From: CAMDMI01 sp044359055 | Lineage (GTDB): Bacteria > Bacteroidota > Bacteroidia > Cytophagales > Flexibacteraceae | NCBI GenBank assembly: GCA_044359055.1 | Contig: JBIKMV010000005.1 | Span: 1 to 30,532, forward strand | DNA: 30,532 nt | Reading direction: 5' to 3' | Part shown: positions 23,905 through 30,532 of the stretch, piece after piece | Layout of the letters: every line of letters begins with the position of its first letter | How positions within the stretch are numbered: position 1 is the first letter of the stretch | Position numbers and translations under genes: made by a program | The notes under the pieces: generated by a model | Databases searched by the model: none | Seen by the model: only the letters and a program-made list of their open reading frames with translations | What the model was told of the DNA's origin: nothing

Positions 23905-25131
23905 TTAATTTTCAGTCACTTTTTCTTCCGGGCAAGCATAGTCTTCCAGATATTGAAACGCCGGCATCAGGTGGCCGTCCCTGGCAATGGTCGCTTTTTC
24001 CAGACTGTCCCATTTTCCAGAAACCAGTTCAGGAATTACATTTTTACTGAGCATTTCACCAAAAGCCTCTGAAGCATCAAAGGGCAATTCGCAGGGCAGA
24101 TTGTCTATGGCGCAAACACTGATATGGCGGTCTGAAGAAAATGCAGACGCCTCGCTCATAGAAAGAGGATCAACATCGTAAAAAGGCAGAGATATGCTGC
24201 TGGTGCGGAGTGTGGTGGGTACCGATCCGTTCAGATCGCAGGTTACATCCGATATCACCCGAATGCTGAAATCTGAACTTTGGATATCTTTTCCGGTAAA
24301 TAGGGTAGGGGCTGCAGGATTCCAGTAATGACAGGAGATAAATAGGTTGGCAGACCTGGCAAAGTCAGAAAACCGGCTTTTATATTCTTCCGGGTGATGC
24401 CTGAAATGATTTTCATCCCAATCAGATTGCTCAGTATGATGATAATAATGTCTTGAGCTCAGAACCGTAAATACCGGCTGCTCAAATTTATCCGACAGAA
24501 AACTCCCGGGTTCAACCTTTTTTATGCCCAGACCATGCAGTACTTCCTCAGCTCCTTTTCCGACTCTTCCTGTACCGGTAATCAGAATTTTTATGGGTTC
24601 CAGCACCGAAAGGTGCTGCCTTGCATAGGCCATCATCTCTTCCATGTGCCCGCACTGATGAGCCGGTTTCAGAGGAATCTGGTGAAAGCGGTACATCCAC
24701 ATTCTTAATGCATTGTAAGCTCCTACAATCCCGGCAAACCGGCCAAAAGCTACTGTCCTTACCCCTTTTGCATCTACCAGACATTCGTAGTCGATGAGGG
24801 TGATTCTCTTCTTCAGTACCTCCTGCAGAAGATTCTGATTGTGGACTTGCTTTTTTATGGTATGTGAAAAGAAAAAATAAATTTTCCCGGGAATCAGGTC
24901 TGCTGGCGGCACCTCTTTGATGCCGAACAAAATATTGCAGCTGTCCATCTCTTCCCCCACATGGAACCCCATTCCCTGATACCTTTCATCGGGAATACAA
25001 CGGACTGTACTCGGTTCGATGATGAAATGAATTTGAGGGAATTGAAGGGATATTTCACTGCATTGCCGGGGCGTAAAGGCAACGCGTTTGTCAGGAGGAT
25101 TTTTGCGCTCCCTGATCAGGCCGATATTCAC
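23905..25131 (-). CDS. Saccharopine dehydrogenase (NAD+, L-lysine-forming)-like oxidoreductase
   Basis: A 408-residue soluble oxidoreductase of the alanine dehydrogenase/transhydrogenase-N fold, most like lysine-forming saccharopine dehydrogenase (Lys1). The N-terminus has R16 in DKRVAFTP, K72 in GIKEVP and H90 in FFSHTIKK. Yeast Lys1 uses an equivalent K77/H96 pair (spacing 19 there, 18 here). The dinucleotide-binding loop is ITGTGRVGKGAEEV in mid-protein. The annotated start is a GTG at 25131 (M-N-I-G-L-I-R-E-R-K), with no better ATG nearby. Nothing next to it belongs to the alpha-aminoadipate route, so the true substrate is uncertain; a related opine or amino-acid dehydrogenase role is equally possible. 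Confidence 0.82.
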   Translation of the reverse strand: MNIGLIRERKNPPDKRVAFTPRQCSEISLQFPQIHFIIEPSTVRCIPDERYQGMGFHVGEEMDSCNILFGIKEVPPADLIPGKIYFFFSHTIKKQVHNQNLLQEVLKKRITLIDYECLVDAKGVRTVAFGRFAGIVGAYNALRMWMYRFHQIPLKPAHQCGHMEEMMAYARQHLSVLEPIKILITGTGRVGKGAEEVLHGLGIKKVEPGSFLSDKFEQPVFTVLSSRHYYHHTEQSDWDENHFRHHPEEYKSRFSDFARSANLFISCHYWNPAAPTLFTGKDIQSSDFSIRVISDVTCDLNGSVPTTLRTSSISLPFYDVDPLSMSEASAFSSDRHISVCAIDNLPCELPFDASEAFGEMLSKNVIPELVSGKWDSLEKATIARDGHLMPAFQYLEDYACPEEKVTEN

Positions 25132-25376
25132 AGATATAAGTTGGTGTGAGAATTAAGTTTGCAAAAAAAGCCAAATTCTGAGGCTTCTCCTAATCTGCTT
25201 TTGGGCCGGAAAATGCCCCGAAGGCCAAACAGGCTTTGTAATAAAAGAGAAATAAAAAAAGGATTCTCACAAAACAATGGACAAGGGAAAAAAACGAAAA
25301 AGTCAATAATCCCCTTGAAATATAATTATTTAAATTTTTTTTGATATTTTTTTTATAAAAACAAAATGGTATTCGC

Positions 25377-25384
25377 TATGTTTG
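25377..25384 (+). promoter_or_regulatory. Distal promoter box upstream of the giant gene
   Basis: TATGTTTG matches TAnnTTTG exactly and is followed by GCCCGG. No TTG stands at the expected -33 distance, but an AT-rich tract precedes it. It lies 217 nt before the ATG. Confidence 0.4.
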
Positions 25385-25459
25385 CCCGGTTAATCAAGTG
25401 GGTTTCTGGTGGGCGAAGTTTCATTTTTCTAAGTAAGGTAAATCCCTGAACTGAGTTTT

Positions 25460-25487
25460 TTGACTTAACATTAGAGCCCTATGTTTG
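25460..25487 (+). promoter_or_regulatory. Proximal promoter upstream of the giant gene
   Basis: TTG (25460-25462), 17 nt, TATGTTTG (25480-25487), an exact -7 match. Predicted initiation near 25494 gives a 5' leader of about 108 nt, longer than the other leaders inferred in this window. Confidence 0.6.
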
Positions 25488-25557
25488 AATTTTGAAAAAG
25501 TGTTCTCCTTAGGGAAAATGATTTTTCGTTAGGATTTCTTTTAATGCTTTTAATTTC

Positions 25558-25583
25558 AGCGGATTGTAAGTAATTTCACCGCT
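25558..25583 (+). promoter_or_regulatory. Leader hairpin before the giant gene
   Basis: AGCGG-ATT pairs with AAT-(TTCA)-CCGCT, an 8-bp interrupted stem with a 4-nt bulge, followed by AAACCTTTTTAG. It ends 18 nt before the ATG. It could affect translation or act as an attenuator; the T run is short. Confidence 0.4.
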
Positions 25584-25601
25584 AAACCTTTTTAGTAGAA
25601 T

Positions 25602-28600
25602 ATGAAAAAAAGATTGCTGTTTGGCCTGCTTGTTTTTTTGGGCTGTTTTCAGATTTCAAAAGCGCAATCCGCAGGGTGTCAAATTGAACTTGGGATAACC
25701 CCGCCAATCGTCTGCGTGGGTACCACTTTGTGTGTTTCCTATGTTGCAACTCCCTCAAGTTGTGTCACACCTTCCTGCATGCGACTTGAGATTTCCAAGC
25801 GGCTTCCTACTCCGAATGCTGCCTGCGATTTTTCAACTCCACTATCCAGTGCAGGGAATTGCATCAATGTACCACTGACTCTTAGAAGTGGAATTTATTG
25901 CGTTCGCCTCAGATGCGGAAATGTGGTTTCCAATGCAAAAACTATTGAGATAGATACTGTAGACAATTCACCTGCCCCAAGGGTGGTTATTTCCCAGGTT
26001 CCGCCCATCAGGCCAGTATACTGTCCTAAAGATACGGTGAAATACAGAATTGATTCTATTATTAACGGGGGTTCCGGCTACACAATATTGTGGAGCAAAA
26101 ATGATACAGCAGAAATTGGAGCCATTGACTCTGTTTTTACCTTAACCGGCCTTAATCTGGATGATTTTGTTTCCGTGGTGGTTACCAAGCAAAGTAAATG
26201 TGCACAGTTTGCAGCAGGAAGATCTCAAACGCTTCCCATTAAGGTAGTTAAAAAACCGAAGGTTCGAATAGTTCTTGCACCCGGCAGTACAGGTTGTGAA
26301 CAAACGCTGAATTCATTTATCGCCAAACCCGATACAGCAGGGCCTAATCCCACTTTTATCTGGACCAGGGAGTATGATAATAAAATCGATACCCTTTCTC
26401 AGGGAATTAACGATACTTTATTTACACTTTCTCCATCAGACAGTGCCAGATTTGGTTCGCGGATTTGTGTTGAATTGGTGGATGGACGATGCGAATTCAA
26501 GGACAAAGCTTGTTTTAATATACTGGCCTGCGGTCGGGTTGAGATTGATCCTCCTCTCGATACTGCAGTCTGCGCCGGTGCCATTTTCCGTGTTCCTTAC
26601 CTTATTACTGGTTCCTTTGCTACCGGGAATGTTTTTTCTCTTCAGATGTCTGATTCTTTGGGGAATTTTTCAAGTCCTGTTTCGATGGGAACTCTTGCTT
26701 CGACAAAATCAGACACCATTAATGCACTTATTCCGATAAGCATCACAGGTGGAAACTGTTACAAATTCCGTATCATTTCCACTCAGCCTGCAGACACGAG
26801 CAATGCCAGTGATTGTATTAAAATTTATGCAAGGCCTGAGGCTCCGGTTGCCAAGAATGATTCAGTATGTAAGTCCGGTCAGGTGGATCTTTCCGTAAGT
26901 TCTACCCTTTCAAATCCTGTATTCCGTTGGTATTCATCTCCATTTGCCACCACGCCGGTGTTTACAGGAAACATGCTGAGTCTGATTATCTCACGGGATA
27001 CCGTATTCTATGTAGAGCAATTGTCTCCATTGGGTTGTCCGGGTGACAGGGTGGCCGTAAGGGGTATCGTTTTGCCCGAGCCAAATGTAGAAGCAGGGCT
27101 AAATCGTAAGGTTTGTGTGGGAGGAAATCCAATCAATCTGAATCCGTTTCCGACCGGTGGAACCTGGAGCGGGCCGTTTTCTATAAGTGGAAATGTTCTG
27201 GATTTTACCGGACAAGCTCCCGGAACCTACATTTTTAAATATTCTGTCAGCAATGCTTTTGGCTGTACAGGTGTAGATTCTTTTTCACTCTCCATCAATC
27301 CGATCCCTGTAGTAAATGCAGGTCCGGATTCTACGGTCTGTTCTAACAACCAATCTATTCTTCTCACCGGAACACCATCTGGTGGATCCTGGTCCGGGTC
27401 GAGTGGAATTCAGTCTGACGGTACTTTCGTGCCCGGCTCATCCGGTCCTGGTACTTTCGATGTGATATACACCTTTACCCAGGATGGATGTTCGGGCAGC
27501 GATACCGCTGGGATTACGGTAAATCCGGCCCCGCCAATTTTTACCATTCTGACTACCGATCCTTCTGCCTGTAACATAGATGATGGTTCTGCCACCCTTC
27601 AGGGAATAACCACCGGACCTGGTTTCAAAGTGAAATGGTCAGTTGACCGTGCGGATTCATTATCAGACCCAACTTTGAATAATCTTGGCGCAGGTGCATA
27701 CAGCGTTGTGGTTACAGATTTGTCTTCCGGTTGCCGCAGAACAGGGGCTTTCGGTCTGTCAGATCCAATAGCGCCCACTCCTGTTATTTCCGGACTTGCA
27801 GCTAATTATTGTTCCTCAGATCCTTGTGTCACCATGGTGGCAAGTCCGGTTTCACCCTCCGGAACTTTTACCGGAACCGGCGTAGTAGGAAACCAATTTT
27901 GTCCGCAACAGGCCAATCTGGGACCCAATATTGTAGTGTTCAGCTATGATACTACCGGTGGATGTACCGGAACCACCTCGGTAGTTGTGCGTGTAAACGA
28001 ATCGCCCGTTGTAAATGTTGGCCCTTTGGCTGCTGATACCATTTGCCGGTCAACCGGAACTTACACAATCACCGGATTTTCTCCTCCTGCACCTCCTGCA
28101 GTTTGGTCTCCATCAGGTCTCGTATCCAATACAGGTGTTGTAAACCTGGCTTTGGCTGCATCTGGTACCAATGAGCTGGTTCTCAGCCGTACGCTTGCAG
28201 CTTGTACTGCATCAGATACTTTCCGGTTGGTTGTTAACGAAAATCCTGTAATTTCTATCAGCAGACTTCCCCTTGCTACGGTTTGTCAGGGTGTTCCGGT
28301 AGAACTTACTGCCAACATCACCAATGGCCAAACAGCCACTTTCTTCGAATGGTTTATAAATGGAACCATTATCCCCAATCAAAATCAGAGCACCATTCAG
28401 GTGACGGATGCTGGTTCCTACACAGTTAAGGCCACTACGGGCTCTCTTTGTGAAGGTACCTCATCTGCGCTGGCAGTTTCTTTTACTGATTTGCCAACCA
28501 ACGGAGTCAATCCTTCCGGAATTCTGCAACCTTGTTCCAATAATCTCGTAACCCTCACCGCCGATAGTCTTGCGGGCTATACTTTTCAGTGGTTTGGTCC

Positions 28601-30532
28601 TGATTCCATTCCCGGAGCGACCTTCCGGACCCTTACTCCCTCCATCAGCGGACAATACAGAGTTAGAATAAAAAATGCAGGAAACTGTTCTGTTTTCTCC
28701 TCTGTCATAGATGTTAATGTTTTACCTGCACCTCTCGCTCCCGTGGTTTCACCGCCGCTTTCCGATACCTGTCTTCAGGCCGGACAGCCCATTTCTATCA
28801 CAATAGGTGGCACAGGTCTTGGTCTTACATTCAATTGGTTCAAAGTGGGTTCACCCGATCAGCCACAGACAGGCAGCGGCCCAACCCTCGTGGTTTCTAA
28901 TCCCGGTTCATATTTCGCCGAGGTTATGGCTGCCAATGGTTGTAAGGCATTCTCAGATACTGTCAATGTGATTCCAAACATTCAAATTTCTGCAACAGAT
29001 ACTATTTTTAATATTTGTCAGGGAGTGAATACCCAGATTACCGGACTTTCTCCTTCAACAAATTGTACACTCTTCTTCAACGGTACGCCGGTGACCAACA
29101 ATTTGTTTGGATCCACTACTCCGGGCGAATACATTCTGACCTATGTATGTACCAACTCGAACGGCTGTGTATCCAGAAAAAATATTAAGGTAATAGTGGC
29201 CCCATCACCATCAGCATTCCTGATTGCACAAGGAGCCTCTGATGTTTGTCAGGGTGATACCGTTCAGCTTTTGGTCAACGATGGTTTGGGTTCAGGTGAA
29301 TTTTATGAGCTTTTCCGCAACGGTACTGCCGTAGGTGCAGTTTTTACCAATCCTCTTATTAAGGTCACTTCTGCAGGAACCTACACAGTTAGGGTAACCA
29401 AGTCTGGTTGTTCCAAAATTTCCAATCAAAGGATTGTGAATATCAAAAAACTTCCAAGGGCAGATGCTGGTCCTGATTTATCTTCCTGTTCACCGCTGAA
29501 TATCAATTTGAACACAGGTCTTGCAACACCCGGTAACTGGTCCGGATCTCCCCGGGTGGTGACATCAGGTAACTATGCTTCCGCAAGTTTCATTGGTAAT
29601 GATACCCTTACCATTACCGTGGATTCTTCCAATGGTTGCTCCAATACGGATACAAAAGTCATTGAAATCAAGCCCAATCCGGTTTTTACGGTGGCTGTAA
29701 ATCCGGCTTCTGCCTGTCTCACCAACGATGGAAAAGCATGGGTAGAAGGTGCCGCAGGATTGAATCTGACTTACCGCTGGATTAAGGTTGGTCAGACCGA
29801 TACACTGAGTACTACAGATACACTCTCCAATGTTTTGCCGGGTGCTTACTCTGTTACAGTGAAAAATCTTGTGACAGGTTGCTCTTCCGTATTTCCTGCA
29901 CTGATTAACAGTCCGAATAATCTGAATGTACAGGTTGCCGGGCTTCCTGATTCTCTTTGTGCCAATGCATCACCTGTATTGCTTACCGGTGTTCCGGGTG
30001 TTCCGGGTGTCTTTACCTCTTTCTACAACAGAATAGTAGGCAATCCACAGACATTCGATCCCTCTTTGCCTGGTGGACTGATAGACACAGTTTACTACAC
30101 CGCAACGGTTAATGGTTGCGTAGGTACAGGTAAGAAAGTGGTGAAAATCAATGCTATACCTGTGGTTGATGCCGGTCCGAATCAGTCGGTTTGTTTTGGC
30201 GACACCATTGTTCTTAATGCCGTACAACCTTTAGGAGTTAGCCTCATCTGGGTTGGCAATCAGGTTGAAAATGACAGCTTGTATATTGCCTCTGATCCCG
30301 GAATAACCTCTTCTCTGGTTTCTGTGGGCTATACGCTGAATGGTTGTTCCAATACCGATACCAAAACAATAACGGTGAATCAGTTGCCTCAATTTACACT
30401 CGATATCACCGATGTAACCCAATGTGGTGCTTCCAATGGTTCTGCCGTCCGGAATATTCTGAATCCTGCTTCTTTCCAGACAACCTGGAGAAATGTTCAG
30501 TCAGGATCCATTCTGGGAACAGGTGCTCAGAT
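25602..30532 (+). CDS. Giant secreted repeat protein with SprB-like and Ig-like modules (3' end beyond window)
   Basis: The frame opens at ATG 25602 and stays open to the window edge, at least 1,643 codons, with no stop. A standard signal peptide (MKKRLLFGLLVFLGCFQ, cleavage near SKAQS) starts it. After a Cys-rich N-terminal region, the protein is a chain of beta-sandwich modules of about 70-85 residues. Many open with a 'VCxGDTVxL' or 'AGPDxxVC' pattern and close with GCS-type turns. Three SprB-like units occur (cysteine, then DGSA/DGKA/NGSA, then LxAGxYSVxVTD). This is the architecture of T9SS-exported adhesins and gliding proteins such as SprB. The sorting domain would be downstream of the window. 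Probably a surface adhesin; ligand unknown. Confidence 0.88.
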   Translation, partial: MKKRLLFGLLVFLGCFQISKAQSAGCQIELGITPPIVCVGTTLCVSYVATPSSCVTPSCMRLEISKRLPTPNAACDFSTPLSSAGNCINVPLTLRSGIYCVRLRCGNVVSNAKTIEIDTVDNSPAPRVVISQVPPIRPVYCPKDTVKYRIDSIINGGSGYTILWSKNDTAEIGAIDSVFTLTGLNLDDFVSVVVTKQSKCAQFAAGRSQTLPIKVVKKPKVRIVLAPGSTGCEQTLNSFIAKPDTAGPNPTFIWTREYDNKIDTLSQGINDTLFTLSPSDSARFGSRICVELVDGRCEFKDKACFNILACGRVEIDPPLDTAVCAGAIFRVPYLITGSFATGNVFSLQMSDSLGNFSSPVSMGTLASTKSDTINALIPISITGGNCYKFRIISTQPADTSNASDCIKIYARPEAPVAKNDSVCKSGQVDLSVSSTLSNPVFRWYSSPFATTPVFTGNMLSLIISRDTVFYVEQLSPLGCPGDRVAVRGIVLPEPNVEAGLNRKVCVGGNPINLNPFPTGGTWSGPFSISGNVLDFTGQAPGTYIFKYSVSNAFGCTGVDSFSLSINPIPVVNAGPDSTVCSNNQSILLTGTPSGGSWSGSSGIQSDGTFVPGSSGPGTFDVIYTFTQDGCSGSDTAGITVNPAPPIFTILTTDPSACNIDDGSATLQGITTGPGFKVKWSVDRADSLSDPTLNNLGAGAYSVVVTDLSSGCRRTGAFGLSDPIAPTPVISGLAANYCSSDPCVTMVASPVSPSGTFTGTGVVGNQFCPQQANLGPNIVVFSYDTTGGCTGTTSVVVRVNESPVVNVGPLAADTICRSTGTYTITGFSPPAPPAVWSPSGLVSNTGVVNLALAASGTNELVLSRTLAACTASDTFRLVVNENPVISISRLPLATVCQGVPVELTANITNGQTATFFEWFINGTIIPNQNQSTIQVTDAGSYTVKATTGSLCEGTSSALAVSFTDLPTNGVNPSGILQPCSNNLVTLTADSLAGYTFQWFGPDSIPGATFRTLTPSISGQYRVRIKNAGNCSVFSSVIDVNVLPAPLAPVVSPPLSDTCLQAGQPISITIGGTGLGLTFNWFKVGSPDQPQTGSGPTLVVSNPGSYFAEVMAANGCKAFSDTVNVIPNIQISATDTIFNICQGVNTQITGLSPSTNCTLFFNGTPVTNNLFGSTTPGEYILTYVCTNSNGCVSRKNIKVIVAPSPSAFLIAQGASDVCQGDTVQLLVNDGLGSGEFYELFRNGTAVGAVFTNPLIKVTSAGTYTVRVTKSGCSKISNQRIVNIKKLPRADAGPDLSSCSPLNINLNTGLATPGNWSGSPRVVTSGNYASASFIGNDTLTITVDSSNGCSNTDTKVIEIKPNPVFTVAVNPASACLTNDGKAWVEGAAGLNLTYRWIKVGQTDTLSTTDTLSNVLPGAYSVTVKNLVTGCSSVFPALINSPNNLNVQVAGLPDSLCANASPVLLTGVPGVPGVFTSFYNRIVGNPQTFDPSLPGGLIDTVYYTATVNGCVGTGKKVVKINAIPVVDAGPNQSVCFGDTIVLNAVQPLGVSLIWVGNQVENDSLYIASDPGITSSLVSVGYTLNGCSNTDTKTITVNQLPQFTLDITDVTQCGASNGSAVRNILNPASFQTTWRNVQSGSILGTGAQ
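27303..27737 (+). repeat. Super-repeat copy 1: AGPD module plus SprB-like module
   Basis: The encoded AGPDSTVC...GTPSGGSWSG...NP unit (27303-27533) is followed by the SprB-like unit PSACNIDDGSATLQG...LGAGAYSVVVTDLSSGC. A related AGLNRKVC...FPTGGTWSG unit precedes it directly (from about 27078), so two AGPD-type modules stand in tandem here. Confidence 0.7.
29454..29887 (+). repeat. Super-repeat copy 2: AGPD module plus SprB-like module
   Basis: Encodes AGPDLSSC...NWSGSP...GCSNTDTK followed by PASACLTNDGKAWVEG...LPGAYSVTVKNLVTGC. The order and module lengths match copy 1. Confidence 0.7.
30156..30532 (+). repeat. Super-repeat copy 3: AGPD module plus start of SprB-like module (cut by window)
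   Basis: Encodes AGPNQSVCFGDTIVL...GCSNTDTKTITVN followed by VTQCGASNGSAV and then the window edge. Its AGP start lies 705 nt (235 codons) after that of copy 2, with one further Ig-like module between them. Confidence 0.65.

Larger units (their letters stand above)
25132..25601. other. Intergenic spacer, 470 nt, AT-rich leader of the giant gene
   Basis: No coding region is convincing; a 61-codon frame at 25159 lacks a good start and family character. The middle (25250-25370) is strongly AT-rich, with long T and A tracts. The plus-strand half holds two identical CTATGTTTG promoter boxes and a hairpin near the start codon, listed separately. No terminator for upstream transcripts is needed because the left neighbour is divergent. 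Confidence 0.7.

Noticed and set aside
29987..30010. Short tandem GGTGTTCCG duplication in the giant gene
   Set aside because: Only two units in frame; likely a local slippage event without structural meaning.
1..30532. CRISPR array, insertion sequence or prophage
   Set aside because: No regularly spaced direct repeats, transposase, integrase or phage structural genes are visible.

Overview
The window looks like chromosomal DNA from a member of the Bacteroidota. Four things point that way: a type IX secretion (T9SS) style C-terminal domain at the left edge; a giant secreted protein with SprB-like repeats at the right edge; recurring promoters of the form TTG-N17..19-TAnnTTTG, the phylum's sigma-factor signature, just upstream of genes; and several protein families typical of the phylum (DUF5777 barrel, FucP-like MFS, bacterial DPP4). 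Shine-Dalgarno sequences are not conspicuous. I see no insertion sequence, integrase, phage gene or CRISPR array. Placement below phylum level is not attempted.

Left part (1-5950). The 3' end of a T9SS cargo gene converges on isocitrate dehydrogenase across a textbook bidirectional terminator. An M23 peptidase gene abuts a fumarylacetoacetate hydrolase-family gene (TAG directly followed by ATG). This minus-strand pair is divided by a compact divergent promoter region from a plus-strand pair: a monoheme cytochrome c-like lipoprotein and a DUF5777 outer-membrane barrel.

Middle (6026-16570). A minus-strand group reads plsC, an uncharacterised ATP-grasp protein and recJ, the last two overlapping by ATGA. 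On the plus strand follow an unknown secreted protein, then a compact glycan-type cluster (GT2 glycosyltransferase, SAM methyltransferase, LIC_10190-like polytopic membrane protein, small protein), then a dipeptidyl peptidase IV with a non-ATG start.

Right part (16719-30532). A tRNA-Ala(GGC) with a near-perfect promoter and a strong terminator is followed 12 nt later by tyrS. Then come a secreted protein with a worn T9SS-like tail, a FucP-type transporter, a minus-strand operon (179-residue CarD-like-motif protein plus membrane GT2), tatC, and a saccharopine dehydrogenase-like oxidoreductase. A 470-nt AT-rich spacer with tandem promoter boxes leads into the giant repeat protein, open for at least 1,643 codons and running off the window.

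Most genes are housekeeping or envelope functions. The least explained items are the giant adhesin-like gene with its leader, the ATP-grasp/RecJ pair, the tRNA-terminator-tyrS arrangement and the cytochrome/DUF5777 pair. I found no clear evidence of a wholly new biological system.
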